DNA from: Pseudomonadota bacterium | Lineage (GTDB): Bacteria > Pseudomonadota > Alphaproteobacteria > Rhizobiales > Rhizobiaceae | Direction: 5' to 3' | Assembly (NCBI GenBank): GCA_023390055.1 | Contig: JAEWDP010000075.1 | Coordinates: 1-64,000 of the forward strand | DNA length: 64,000 nt | In this document: piece by piece, positions 17,230 through 26,809 of the stretch | Numbering within the stretch: the first letter of the stretch is position 1 | Layout of the letters: every line of letters begins with the position of its first letter | Translations under genes and position numbers: made by a program | The notes under the pieces: model-generated | The model's input: only the letters and a program-made list of their open reading frames with translations | Database searches by the model: none | What the model was told of the DNA's origin: nothing

Positions 17230-18846
17230 TCAATGCCGAAAATGGCGCATCCCGGTAAAGACCATTGCGACACCATTGGCATCTGCGGCATCGATGACCT
17301 CCTGGTCACGTATTGACCCACCCGGTTGGATCACAGCACTCGCGCCAGCTGCAATTGCCGAAAGGAGCCCGTCAGCAAACGGAAAGAAAGCTTCGGAGGC
17401 GACCGCCGATCCTTTTGTCATCGGTTCCGACCAACCCATGGCGGTAGCTGCTTCTTCTGATTTCAGTGCGGCGATACGTGCCGAATCAATCCGACTCATT
17501 TGCCCAGCGCCAATCCCTGCGGTTTGCCCATCCCTGGCATAAACGATCGCATTTGACTTTACATGCTTGGCCACCTTGTAGGCAAATTTCATATCGTCAA
17601 GCTCGCGCTCTGTCGGAGCTCGCCTTGTAACAACACGCAGATCCACATCTTCAATCATGCCGTTGTCCCGGGTTTGGATAAGGAGTCCACCAGATACTGA
17701 CTTGGCAATGATCCCCCGTGACCGGGGATCGGGCAGCCCACCGGTTTCCAACAACCGCAAATTTGGCTTCTTGGCGATAATTGCCTTTGCTTCTTCTGAA
17801 ATCTGCGGGGCGATAATCACTTCTGTGAACAATTTGACGATCTCTTCAGCGGTCTCGCCATCCAGCAGCTGATTGAGGGCGATTATACCCCCAAAAGCCG
17901 ATGTAGAATCACAGGCAAGCGCCCTCAGATATGCATCCCTCAGGGTAGAACCTGTTGCTACACCGCAAGGATTTGCGTGTTTGATGATTGCGCAGGCTGG
18001 TCCACTATCCGGTGAGAACTCGGCCACCAGCTCAAAAGCGCCGTCCGTATCATTGATATTGTTATAGGAAAGCTGCTTGCCCTGCAGGAGCCTGGCGGTC
18101 GCCACTCCCGGGCGATTCTCCCCAGTCACATAAAAGCCAGCGCTCTGATGCGGATTCTCCCCATAACGCATCTCTTCCTTCAAGATGCCGCCAAGCGTTC
18201 GGTAACGTGGAATTTCGATATCAAGGGAATCGGCGAACCAGTTGGAGATCGCAGAATCATACGCGGCCGTGCGAGCATACGCTTTCGCAGCAAGCTTCTG
18301 TCGGAAAGCATAGGCCGTCTGACCATTGTTGGTACGCAGCGCTTCAACAAGTGCTGGATAGTCCGTTGGATCAACAACAACTGCGACATAAGCATGGTTC
18401 TTTGCGGCCGCTCGTATCATTGCAGGCCCGCCAATATCGATATTCTCCACGGTCGTGGGGTAGTCCCCACCGGCCATTCGAACCTCTTCAAAAGGATAAA
18501 GATTGACAATAGCAAGGTCGATGCCGCCAATTCCATGTTCCTTCATTGCATCCCCATGCTCGGAATCGTCACGAATGGCGAGCAGACCGCCATGCACTTT
18601 AGGATGCAGTGTTTTCACTCGACCATCCATAATTTCAGGAAATCCGGTGATCTCCGAAACGTCGGTCACAGCCAGTCCCGCGGCTGCGATCGCCTTATGC
18701 GTCCCACCAGTTGAAAGAAGCCGTATTCCTTGTTCTGCGAGCACCTGTGCCAACTCCACTATGCCAGTTTTGTCCGAAACCGACAGAAGAGCTGTGTGGA
18801 TTTTCACATGGTCGGGAGCAGGGATTTTTTTGGATATGACGGCCAT
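17230..18846 (-). CDS. purH: Bifunctional AICAR transformylase / IMP cyclohydrolase
   Basis: Catalyses the last two steps to IMP. The 538 residues comprise an N-terminal MGS-like IMP cyclohydrolase domain (about 15-160; LLSVSDKTGIVELA, LLSTGGT, DGRVKTLHPKVHGG) and a C-terminal transformylase domain with the formyl-transfer motif IKHANPCGVA (about 287-296). AGGAG lies before ATG 18846. It is the last gene of a minus-strand run htpX-rsmB-heparinase-purH. Confidence 0.97.
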   Translation of the reverse strand: MAVISKKIPAPDHVKIHTALLSVSDKTGIVELAQVLAEQGIRLLSTGGTHKAIAAAGLAVTDVSEITGFPEIMDGRVKTLHPKVHGGLLAIRDDSEHGDAMKEHGIGGIDLAIVNLYPFEEVRMAGGDYPTTVENIDIGGPAMIRAAAKNHAYVAVVVDPTDYPALVEALRTNNGQTAYAFRQKLAAKAYARTAAYDSAISNWFADSLDIEIPRYRTLGGILKEEMRYGENPHQSAGFYVTGENRPGVATARLLQGKQLSYNNINDTDGAFELVAEFSPDSGPACAIIKHANPCGVATGSTLRDAYLRALACDSTSAFGGIIALNQLLDGETAEEIVKLFTEVIIAPQISEEAKAIIAKKPNLRLLETGGLPDPRSRGIIAKSVSGGLLIQTRDNGMIEDVDLRVVTRRAPTERELDDMKFAYKVAKHVKSNAIVYARDGQTAGIGAGQMSRIDSARIAALKSEEAATAMGWSEPMTKGSAVASEAFFPFADGLLSAIAAGASAVIQPGGSIRDQEVIDAADANGVAMVFTGMRHFRH

Positions 18847-18926
18847 CGACTTCTCCTGGAAATACGCGCGCGGGGCGCAACGGCGGTTGTGGCCGCGTTA
18901 GCATAGCTCTCCCGAAGAAGAAACGT

Positions 18927-20615
18927 CTATTCCTCGCGTCGCAGTATCCATCTGATTTCGGAAACTTGTGGAGGGGAGAACTCGATAACCAGTTGTTGGC
19001 TCGCGCGCAGTCCCGACGCGTCAGCAAAGAAGATGTCATCTTCGATCACAACCATTAGGCCCGGAGAACAAAAATACCACGTCTCAGCATCCGGTGCGAC
19101 GAGCAGCACGGTCTCAGGATCCTTTCGCGAGAGATTGATTGACGGATGTACATGGAAGCGCGCAGTTGCAAGTACTGGCTTTGCAGTACCTCGCCCACCT
19201 TCTAACTGAGAAATGCAGTCACGCCCCTTGATCTTGTTTCCCTTGTTGCTGAGTATAATTTCACGTTCATGATGGTAGCCGAATGACCGTAGATAGCCAT
19301 CATGCACGGCACGAAGGCAATCATTACCATGAGCATCATCCCTTCGCTCCATGGCGACGTTGGTAATGCCGGCCCGGATGGAAGCACCACAAAGAGGCGA
19401 TCGGATTATCCGACTGGAAGACGTTTCGTTAAGGGTGACCGTCGAATGGGCACCCGTAGAGCGGGCAAGTTGCCGGTAGTCGCGGGAAGCCAGCTTTGGA
19501 GTACCAGAGTTGACAATAAAGCGGTAGCGTCCCGCCGACATTTCGAACGCCAGGCATCCAGCATGAGATCGTTGCGACAACTCCGGCGAACGCGGCTTTC
19601 CCGTATCGACTATAACGGTCACGTCCCCGGCCGAGAGCCGCTGATAATCCATATGCGGGAGCGACTTGAATGGTTTACCTGCCGACTCATCATAATGCAG
19701 TACGGCCATCAATTCTGATGCGGGTGTCGACGTTGCACCGTTGAATAGGGCAAGGTCGCCATCCTGGTGCCTGAAGAACCGCAAAGCCGGATACATTCGA
19801 TCCACTGCCGAAATAAGCTTCGGTGGCACATCATGGCCGAGATTTATATATGTTTGACGCAGCGGTAGTAGATCCAGCAGTAGATCCAGGTTGACGCGCG
19901 GATTACGTGAAACATGACCACCATCAGGAAGGATCTGGCGCTCCAGTTCGCGATCAAGTCGATTGCCTTCGCGTCGGATATGCGCTGTACGTGATGGCAT
20001 CGATACGGAAGCCATCGCCAATGCAATCCTGATGCGTAAGAGGGTTTCATCCATTGGCAAGCCACGGACAATCCGCCGGAGATAGCGTACCTGATATGTC
20101 AGGCTTCTCATGAACCGGCGGTAGAATCCCGCATCTGCCCCCTGCAAAACCACTGTCGAGTGCGACAACCATGCGATCAGTCGCTCAGCCACCACATTAG
20201 GCTGCCAAGCAACTCCGTTGATGCGGCGACCATGGTGCGTCATCCAGCTCGCAACGAGCCATCGGGCATGGGCACAGGCCTGATCCGTACGCTCTGCGCG
20301 AACATGGCGCAACCAGGCAAAGGAATGGAGTCGCTCAGTGAATGCACGAGAAGATTCCTCGATGACGAAAGGTGACTGCCCGTCCGTGTCAATCATTGTA
20401 CCAGCAAGCGCATATCGCCCGCGGGTAATCTCCTCGGCCACGAATGGATCAATAGCCCGAAGATCTGTTGGTGCAACCAGTAGCCGGTCTGGTACTGACT
20501 TCGGAAATGGCGTTAGCACCAAACGCAGACCAGCCGTACGCCGATAGAGCCGACGTCCGATTTCCCGCAAACCGAACGCAAGCAACCGTCGGCGAACAGC
20601 GAGCTGCATGATCAA
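18927..20615 (-). CDS. Heparinase II/III family protein
   Basis: Product of 562 residues with an N-terminal helical (alpha/alpha toroid) domain containing the VAWQPNVVAERLIAWLSHS region at about 137-155, and a C-terminal heparinase II/III-like beta domain (about 300-560; HAGCLAFEMSAGRYRFIVNSG near 358-378, then ARSTGAHSTVTLNE). Such proteins are polysaccharide lyases or relatives; in rhizobia the substrate is unknown. No signal peptide is evident, arguing for a cytoplasmic or non-classical role. GGAG is nine bases before TTG 20615, while the ATG at 20609 is farther away; either may be used. Lies between rsmB and purH. Confidence 0.8.
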   Translation of the reverse strand: MIMQLAVRRRLLAFGLREIGRRLYRRTAGLRLVLTPFPKSVPDRLLVAPTDLRAIDPFVAEEITRGRYALAGTMIDTDGQSPFVIEESSRAFTERLHSFAWLRHVRAERTDQACAHARWLVASWMTHHGRRINGVAWQPNVVAERLIAWLSHSTVVLQGADAGFYRRFMRSLTYQVRYLRRIVRGLPMDETLLRIRIALAMASVSMPSRTAHIRREGNRLDRELERQILPDGGHVSRNPRVNLDLLLDLLPLRQTYINLGHDVPPKLISAVDRMYPALRFFRHQDGDLALFNGATSTPASELMAVLHYDESAGKPFKSLPHMDYQRLSAGDVTVIVDTGKPRSPELSQRSHAGCLAFEMSAGRYRFIVNSGTPKLASRDYRQLARSTGAHSTVTLNETSSSRIIRSPLCGASIRAGITNVAMERRDDAHGNDCLRAVHDGYLRSFGYHHEREIILSNKGNKIKGRDCISQLEGGRGTAKPVLATARFHVHPSINLSRKDPETVLLVAPDAETWYFCSPGLMVVIEDDIFFADASGLRASQQLVIEFSPPQVSEIRWILRREE

Positions 20616-20710
20616 TATGAAACACTCCGCAGGAGCAAATATCCATTCCGTCGGAAAGGATCGCCCATTAGTCTATTCGAATACAATCAACCGCCATGGT
20701 AAAGAAATGC

Positions 20711-22111
20711 TTACTTGCGCCGGAGAACACTTGCAAAGAAGCCGTCCAATCCACCGGTGAAGCCATCTGTTTGCGGTATCATTGCAGGCGTGGTGCGGAA
20801 TTCTCCTACCGTTGAGATCGCATTCTCGAGGCCCGGCCAATCCTCCGGATTCACTGGCACACGCTCGATGCTGTCGTTCTCAGCCAGTATATCGGCCACG
20901 ACTTGCTCGCCTTCCAAGGGATCGAGTGAACAATTCGAGAAAACAATGATCCCTCCTGGTCGCACGAGCGAAACTGCATGCCGCAGCATCGTTGCCTGCA
21001 CCGTGGCAAGCTTGGCGATGTCTTCCAATCCCTTTGTCCAAAGCACATCTGGATGGCGGCGAGTCGTTCCAGTCGACGAGCAAGGAGCGTCCAGCAGGAC
21101 GCCATCCAATGGGTCTTCCGGAGTAAATGCGAAAAGGTCGCCTTGAACCAGTTGTGCAGACAACTGCAACCGATCTAGGTTTTCTTTTAGCCGTTTGAGC
21201 CGATTGGCTGATTGTTCCACTGCAATTACATTTGCTCCACCGACCACAAGTTGTGCCGTCTTACCGCCTGGAGCAGCACAAAGATCCGCAATCCGCTTTC
21301 CCGCCATATCGCCGAAAAGCCTTACAGGGATGCTTGCCGCAGCATCCTGGATCCACCACGCGCCCTCATGATAACCCGCTAAGGTCGTGATGGGCCCATC
21401 AAAAGACGGAAGACGAATACTACCGGTCGGCAATAGTCTCCCCCGCAATTGTTGTGTCCAGAAGTTAGGATCAGACTTGATGGTGAGATCAATGGCGGGA
21501 GGGATAAGCTGACCTTCGATAATCTTGCGGGCGTTGTCTGATCCATATACCTCGGTCAGGCGATGAAGAAACCAGGTCGGAACTGGTGAGATTAAGGCGG
21601 TTCGGTTCGCAATCTCCTGCCTCTCGCGTACTAACCGGCGCAGAACTGCATTCACAAGCTTTGCAAAGCGACGGGTCCGTGGATCTCGATTTGCCTGTTC
21701 GACGGCAACATCCACAACAGAGTGCTCAGGCACATCGAGATGCATGATCTGGGCCGCAGCGGTGACAAGAATGTAGTGGAGTGTGCGTGCACCTTCCGGC
21801 AAAGGCGTGTCCAACAACATGCCAATAGAGGCTTCAAGGCGCGGCAAGTATCGCAGGGTCGTTAAGAGGATTGCCCGGACAAGTGAGCGATCGGAATCGT
21901 TCAGCTGCAGGTAAGCCGGATTGCCATGAACTGGATCCAGCATTCCATCAAGTGAAATCTTCTTCTCCACTACTGCTGCGAGCAGTTTTGACGCAACTGT
22001 GCGCGTCTCAAGTCCAGCTTTTTTGGGGGGATGGACCCCGCTTGCTCGGGTCCGAGGCTTCTTCTTTGAGGATTCTCTCAATGACTTATGGGGTGGTTTC
22101 TCGTGGTTCAA
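20711..22111 (-). CDS. rsmB: 16S rRNA m5C967 methyltransferase
   Basis: RsmB/Sun-type enzyme of about 466 residues. The N-terminal NusB-like RNA-binding region is at about 40-165. The C-terminal SAM-dependent m5C methyltransferase shows ADLCAAPGGKTAQL (motif I), LLDAPCSSTGTTRRHPDVLW (motif IV) and FSNCSLDPLEGE (second catalytic Cys). I prefer the TTG at 22111: it overlaps the htpX stop as TTGA and has AAGGG nine bases upstream. A TTG at 22117 is possible. The first 35 residues are basic and low in complexity. Confidence 0.92.
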   Translation of the reverse strand: MNHEKPPHKSLRESSKKKPRTRASGVHPPKKAGLETRTVASKLLAAVVEKKISLDGMLDPVHGNPAYLQLNDSDRSLVRAILLTTLRYLPRLEASIGMLLDTPLPEGARTLHYILVTAAAQIMHLDVPEHSVVDVAVEQANRDPRTRRFAKLVNAVLRRLVRERQEIANRTALISPVPTWFLHRLTEVYGSDNARKIIEGQLIPPAIDLTIKSDPNFWTQQLRGRLLPTGSIRLPSFDGPITTLAGYHEGAWWIQDAAASIPVRLFGDMAGKRIADLCAAPGGKTAQLVVGGANVIAVEQSANRLKRLKENLDRLQLSAQLVQGDLFAFTPEDPLDGVLLDAPCSSTGTTRRHPDVLWTKGLEDIAKLATVQATMLRHAVSLVRPGGIIVFSNCSLDPLEGEQVVADILAENDSIERVPVNPEDWPGLENAISTVGEFRTTPAMIPQTDGFTGGLDGFFASVLRRK

Positions 22112-23067
22112 GACCAAGGTCCCTTACGCGGATCGGATGGACCGCGACGCCAACCAGAATCTGGAACGCTGCGAGCGGTTCGCGTCGCTCTAGCAGTACG
22201 GACGTCTAACGTCGACCCACCGGAACCAATCTCTGCCGCCATTTGCTTCAGGGCCGCAATCCGATTGTCAGTGTTCGGATGTGTCGAGAACAAGCTGTCC
22301 ATTCTCTCGCCCGACAGGGGATTAATGATGAACATATGCGCGGTAGCTGGATTCCGCTCTGCATCCTCGTTGTGGATCACCTGGGTGGCACCGGCGATCT
22401 TTCCAAGAGCCGACGCAAGCCAGAGCGGCTGACCACAAATCTCGGCGCCTCGTCGGTCAGCAGAATATTCCCGGGTGCGGCTTATGGCCATTTGTACCAG
22501 CATCGCTGCAAGCGGCGCTACAATCATGGCAATCAGTACACCCAGAAAACCGAATGGATTATTATTGCGATTTCCGCCGAAAAAGAATGCGAAATTTCCC
22601 AGCATCGAGATCGCACCGGCAAGCGTCGCGGTAATGGTCATCGTCAGGGTGTCCCGGTTTTGAATATGCGCAAGCTCATGCGCCATGACGCCTGCAACCT
22701 CTTCAGGTGTTAGCCTCTGCAGAAGTCCTGTCGAAGCGGCAACAGCAGCATTGTCCGGATTGCGACCGGTGGCGAATGCGTTGGGCTGCGGGCTTTCATA
22801 GACATAAACCTTGGGCATGGGCAGACCGGCGTTGGCGGACAGTTCCCGAATCATATGAAAGAGTTCCGGTGCATTCCGATCGTCTGCAGCCTGGGCTCGA
22901 TAGGCCGAGAGGACCATTCTGTCTGAATTCCAGTAGGAGAAAAGGTTCATTCCCGCGGCGATAAGAAAGGCAATCATCATGCCGCCGCGGCCCCCGAGCA
23001 GATAACCAACTCCCATGAATAGTGCCGTCATGAAAGCAAGAAGCATGGCGGTACGGATCACATTCAT
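22108..23067 (-). CDS. htpX: Membrane zinc metalloprotease HtpX
   Basis: M48-family quality-control protease of the inner membrane (319 residues). Hydrophobic segments at about 7-25 and 28-46 anchor it, the catalytic HELAH is at 130-134 (His130, Glu131, His134), and two further hydrophobic segments lie at about 145-200. The tail after residue 285 is Arg/Ser-rich and variable. GGAG lies seven bases before ATG 23067. The stop overlaps the likely rsmB start. Divergent from the SDHAF4-like gene. Confidence 0.96.
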   Translation of the reverse strand: MNVIRTAMLLAFMTALFMGVGYLLGGRGGMMIAFLIAAGMNLFSYWNSDRMVLSAYRAQAADDRNAPELFHMIRELSANAGLPMPKVYVYESPQPNAFATGRNPDNAAVAASTGLLQRLTPEEVAGVMAHELAHIQNRDTLTMTITATLAGAISMLGNFAFFFGGNRNNNPFGFLGVLIAMIVAPLAAMLVQMAISRTREYSADRRGAEICGQPLWLASALGKIAGATQVIHNEDAERNPATAHMFIINPLSGERMDSLFSTHPNTDNRIAALKQMAAEIGSGGSTLDVRTARATRTARSVPDSGWRRGPSDPRKGPWS

Positions 23068-23169
23068 TGCCGGTCTCCAAAAAACGAAGGCTTTATTGCC
23101 CCTGTTGGACGAACTATGATGTGGTTTATCAAATCCTTGTTTTCAATATTCCGCATATCGGAGACCGTG

Positions 23170-23388
23170 ATGCACAGCCCGGATAACGACAACAGCAGCG
23201 AAGTCCCTGACGTAGCAGGACCAGAAAAGCAACTTCCACCAGCCGCGAAGCGCGCGCTGGAGGAAGCGCAGAAACGTCATAATGCCAGAGTCCAGGCCGA
23301 GGTTCCAATTGAAGTCGGAGGTCGCGGTGGCGCCGATCCAGCACGCTTTGGAGATTGGGAGATCAACGGCCGCGCGATTGATTTCTAA
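23170..23388 (+). CDS. DUF1674 / SDHAF4-like protein
   Basis: A 72-residue protein whose C-terminus carries the DUF1674 signature GGRGGADPARFGDWEINGRAIDF-type sequence (last 23 residues). The eukaryotic relative SDHAF4 is an assembly factor for flavinylated succinate dehydrogenase SdhA, so a role in complex II assembly is plausible; sdh genes are not in the window. The N-terminal half is charged and probably disordered. GGAG seven bases before ATG 23170 sets the start; an upstream ATG at 23116 would add a hydrophobic stretch and is less likely. Confidence 0.82.
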   Translation: MHSPDNDNSSEVPDVAGPEKQLPPAAKRALEEAQKRHNARVQAEVPIEVGGRGGADPARFGDWEINGRAIDF

Positions 23389-23556
23389 TCTTCGAAGATC
23401 TGGCCTGACAGAAGTAAAAAATTGGACCCAACCAGGATAGGAACTGGTGTTTCCGGAGTGTCTTCGATCGCCGCAAACGATCATATCACGTGGCGAATGA
23501 CCGTTAGTCAGCAGGTAGGTTGGGACCGCCACATATCTGAAGCGGCCCCTAGCTGA

Positions 23557-25515
23557 TCAGCCCGATTTATTTTGGCGGTTCTCGATCAGTTCATCAACGA
23601 CACCAGGGTCTGCAAGTGTGGAGATATCGCCAAGCGAGCCGAAATCGTCCTCGGCAATCTTGCGAAGAATGCGTCGCATGATCTTTCCAGAGCGGGTTTT
23701 CGGAAGACCGGCAGAGAACTGGATCTTGTCTGGGGTCGCGATCGGACCGATTTCAGTCCTGACGTGTTTGACGAGATCCTTGCGTAGTGTTTCGACATCG
23801 TCGGCTTCATGCCCGGACATCAGCGTGACGTAGCAATAGATCCCTTGTCCTTTTACGTTGTGCGGATAGCCAACAACGGCAGCTTCAGACACGAGTTCGT
23901 GCGAAACCAAAGCAGACTCGACCTCTGCGGTCCCAAGCCGGTGACCGGAGACGTTGAGAACGTCATCGACACGACCGGTGATCCAATAGTAGCCGTCCTT
24001 GTCACGACGGCAGCCATCACCAGTGAAGTATTTACCCTTGTAGGTGGAGAAATACGTCTGCACGAATCGCTCATGATCGCCATAAACTGACCGCATCTGC
24101 CCCGGCCATGAATCTGCAATACAGAGATTTCCGTCTGCAGGACCCTCTAGGACGTTACCATCATTGTCCACTATCTCAGGTATGATCCCGAAAAAGGGCA
24201 CCGTTGCTGAGCCGGGCTTCAAGTCGGTCGCCCCAGGGAGCGGTGTAATCATATGTCCACCGGTCTCAGTCTGCCACCAGGTGTCGATTACGGGGCAACG
24301 AGCATCGCCCACAACGTGGTAGTACCATTCCCATGCTTCGGGATTTATCGGCTCACCCACGGTACCGAGCAAGCGCAGGCTGGAGCGAGAAGATCGCGTG
24401 ACGAATTCGTCACCGGCGCCCATTAGCGAGCGGATGGCAGTCGGTGCGGTGTAGAAGATGTTGACCTTGTGTTTGTCAATCACTTCCCAGAAGCGACCCT
24501 GGTCTGGAAAATTCGGCACGCCCTCGAACATGAGGGTTGTCGCGCAATTCGCTAACGGGCCGTAAACGATGTAGGAGTGGCCAGTAACCCAGCCGACATC
24601 AGCTGTACACCAGTAAATTTCGCCATCCTTGTAGTCAAAGACATATTCGTGCGTCATGGCAGTGAACACGAGGTAACCACCAGTTGTATGCAGAACGCCT
24701 TTTGGCTTGCCGGTTGAGCCGGACGTATAAAGAATAAAAAGCGGATCCTCCGCCTTCATTTTTACAGGCTCACAATGCGGCTTCACCGTGGCCATTTCCT
24801 GATGGTACCACAGGTCGCGACCGGAAGCCCACGCCACTTTCCCGCCGGTGCGGCGTACAACAAGCACGTTCGAGACCGTCGCAAACTGTCGTGCAGCAAT
24901 ATGGATCGCCTTGTCGGTATTCTCCTTTAATGGCACGGGCTTGCCACCACGCACACCCTCGTCGCAGGTAATGACAAAGCTTGACTGGCAATCGACAATG
25001 CGGCCAGCGAGTGCTTCGGGAGAAAATCCGCCGAAGACGACTGAATGAACCGCTCCAATACGGGCGCAGGCCAACATCGCGTAGGCTGCTTCCGGGATCA
25101 TCGGCATGTAGATTGTGACCCGGTCACCTTTCTTGACACCATTCTTCTTCAGCACGTTGGCCAAGCGGCAGACGTGCTCATAAAGTTGGTTGTAGGTGAT
25201 TTTCTTATCAACGTACGGGTTATCGCCTTCCCATATAATCGCAGTCCGCTCACCGTGCGTCTTCAAGTGTCGGTCAATACAATTATAGGAAACGTTGGTC
25301 TGACCGTCCTCGTACCATTTAATCGAGACTTTGCCCTTGAAGGATGTGTTCTTCACCTTTGTATAGGGCTTGTACCAGTCAATGCGCCTGCCATGCTTGC
25401 CCCAGAACTTATCGGGGTCCTCGACGCTTTCCTCATACCACTTTTGGTATTTCTCATTGTCAATCAGCGCCTGCGCCTTGACGGCCCGTGGCACAGGATA
25501 GACATTCTCGGACAT
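23557..25515 (-). CDS. acs: Acetyl-CoA synthetase (AMP-forming)
   Basis: Activates acetate to acetyl-CoA through acetyl-AMP. The 652-residue length is standard. Landmarks are LFILYTSGSTGKPKG (P-loop-like, about 257-271), WWQTETGGHM (about 410-419), YWITGRVDDVLNVSGHR (about 508-524) and the C-terminal PKTRSGKIMRR whose Lys is the regulatory acetylation site in characterised Acs enzymes. GGGAGGAG before ATG 25515 decides the start. A second AMP-forming synthetase, prpE, is 3 kb away. Confidence 0.97.
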   Translation of the reverse strand: MSENVYPVPRAVKAQALIDNEKYQKWYEESVEDPDKFWGKHGRRIDWYKPYTKVKNTSFKGKVSIKWYEDGQTNVSYNCIDRHLKTHGERTAIIWEGDNPYVDKKITYNQLYEHVCRLANVLKKNGVKKGDRVTIYMPMIPEAAYAMLACARIGAVHSVVFGGFSPEALAGRIVDCQSSFVITCDEGVRGGKPVPLKENTDKAIHIAARQFATVSNVLVVRRTGGKVAWASGRDLWYHQEMATVKPHCEPVKMKAEDPLFILYTSGSTGKPKGVLHTTGGYLVFTAMTHEYVFDYKDGEIYWCTADVGWVTGHSYIVYGPLANCATTLMFEGVPNFPDQGRFWEVIDKHKVNIFYTAPTAIRSLMGAGDEFVTRSSRSSLRLLGTVGEPINPEAWEWYYHVVGDARCPVIDTWWQTETGGHMITPLPGATDLKPGSATVPFFGIIPEIVDNDGNVLEGPADGNLCIADSWPGQMRSVYGDHERFVQTYFSTYKGKYFTGDGCRRDKDGYYWITGRVDDVLNVSGHRLGTAEVESALVSHELVSEAAVVGYPHNVKGQGIYCYVTLMSGHEADDVETLRKDLVKHVRTEIGPIATPDKIQFSAGLPKTRSGKIMRRILRKIAEDDFGSLGDISTLADPGVVDELIENRQNKSG

Positions 25516-25666
25516 GGTCTCCTCCCTATCTGAAACATTCAACACCGGAGATCGCTCTCTGGCATATCTCGTATTCTTAACACCTGACGCAGGTGCATCA
25601 ATTAGACAAACGGGTCATTCCCATCGATAATTGCAATTTAATCTCAAACTGTTTATAGACCGTGCG

Positions 25667-25680
25667 ATTTTCCGGAAAAT
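25667..25680. promoter_or_regulatory. 14-bp palindrome before the DUF1013 gene
   Basis: ATTTTCCGGAAAAT is a perfect palindrome 54 bases upstream of the DUF1013 start, in an AT-rich divergent promoter region shared with acs. An operator is plausible; the binding protein is unknown. Confidence 0.45.
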
Positions 25681-25734
25681 TGTGCTAATACCACGGCCCG
25701 CGACACCGGCGCGGCGGACAGAGGAACTATACCT

Positions 25735-26448
25735 ATGGCTCAACAATTGCTAATGCCGAAAGCAACCGCGGTCTGGTTGGTCGACAACACTGCACTTTCC
25801 TTCGATCAGATCGCGCAGTTCTGCAAGCTTCATCCGCTCGAAGTGAAGGCGGTTGCCGATGGCGAGGCGGCGCAGGGTATCAAAGGGCTTGACCCAATCG
25901 CGACGGGACAGTTGTCACGCGACGAAATCCAGCGCGGGGAAGAAGATACCAATTATAAACTCAAACTCTCCGAGCCAAAAGTCAGAGTTCCAGAATCAAA
26001 GCGTCGGGGCCCGCGGTATACACCAGTCTCCAAACGCCAGGACAGACCAAATGCCATCCTGTGGCTGGTTCGCAATCATCCCGAACTGAAGGACGCACAG
26101 ATTTCTCGGCTCGTTGGCACCACAAAGTCGACAATTGAGCAAATTAGAGATCGTACCCACTGGAATTCTGCAAACCTGACCCCGATGGATCCCGTTACGC
26201 TTGGTCTTTGCAGTCAGATCGATCTTGATCTGGAGGTTGAGAAGGCTTCCAAGGGACGTCCATTACCAAGTGCAGAAGAGGTTGGCGCGACCCTGCAGTC
26301 GGCAACCGAGACCGAAAACCTAAATGCAGATTATCGCGGCGCGCGCGAAGAGGAGAAGGAAATCGACGCCGATGCCGTCTTCGCCAAGCTAAGCTCATTG
26401 AAGTCATCTTCGAGCGACAAGGACGACAACGAGGACGAAAACTTCTGA
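25735..26448 (+). CDS. DUF1013 cell-cycle transcriptional regulator (TrcR-type)
   Basis: A 237-residue protein of the alphaproteobacterial DUF1013 family, for which databases use the name TrcR (cell cycle transcriptional regulator). The opening MPKATAVWLVDNTALSFDQIA (from about 7) and the central RPNAILWLVRNHPELKDAQI (about 103-122), followed by a helix-turn-helix-like ISRLVGTTKSTIEQIRDRTHW, are characteristic. The C-terminal 50 residues are acidic and Ser-rich and look disordered. It is monocistronic, with its own terminator. Function rests on family annotation. Confidence 0.82.
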   Translation: MAQQLLMPKATAVWLVDNTALSFDQIAQFCKLHPLEVKAVADGEAAQGIKGLDPIATGQLSRDEIQRGEEDTNYKLKLSEPKVRVPESKRRGPRYTPVSKRQDRPNAILWLVRNHPELKDAQISRLVGTTKSTIEQIRDRTHWNSANLTPMDPVTLGLCSQIDLDLEVEKASKGRPLPSAEEVGATLQSATETENLNADYRGAREEEKEIDADAVFAKLSSLKSSSSDKDDNEDENF

Positions 26449-26483
26449 CAGAGATTCTTTAGGTTTGCGTTCAGACTTGCCTG

Positions 26484-26514
26484 AAGCCCGCCAATTGGCG
26501 GGCTTATTTCATTT
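26484..26514 (+). terminator. Intrinsic terminator of the DUF1013 gene
   Basis: AAGCCCGCC-AATT-GGCGGGCTT forms a 9-bp GC-rich stem (26484-26505) followed by a T-rich tail, 36 bases after the stop codon. Confidence 0.85.
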
Positions 26515-26548
26515 ATGTTGAAATGCACAACTATCGTCAGCGAACGTG

Positions 26549-26809
26549 TCACGCCGCCTTTAGCGTTGCATCAAGTGGGATTTCGACGTCAATCTCGAGA
26601 ATTGATACGGTTTCATCGCGATCAACCTTTATTTTGACCTTATCATTGTCGAGTTGAACATGCTTGGCAATAACTGCCAGGATCTCCTCCCGCAACACCG
26701 ACACCAAGTCCGTGCTCGACGCTGCACGCTCATGGGAAAGAAGGACCTGCAACCGTTCACGCGCCATTGGTGCAGACCGTTGCTTGCGAAACAAATCAAA
26801 AATGCTCAT
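26549..26809 (-). CDS. minE: MinE, topological specificity factor
   Basis: An 86-residue protein that stimulates MinD ATPase and drives MinCD away from midcell. It has the amphipathic N-terminal membrane-targeting end MSIFDLFRK (1-9), the anti-MinCD helix RERLQVLLSHERA (about 17-29) and the C-terminal dimerisation domain. The ATG overlaps the minD stop (ATGA), so the two are translationally coupled. Confidence 0.95.
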   Translation of the reverse strand: MSIFDLFRKQRSAPMARERLQVLLSHERAASSTDLVSVLREEILAVIAKHVQLDNDKVKIKVDRDETVSILEIDVEIPLDATLKAA

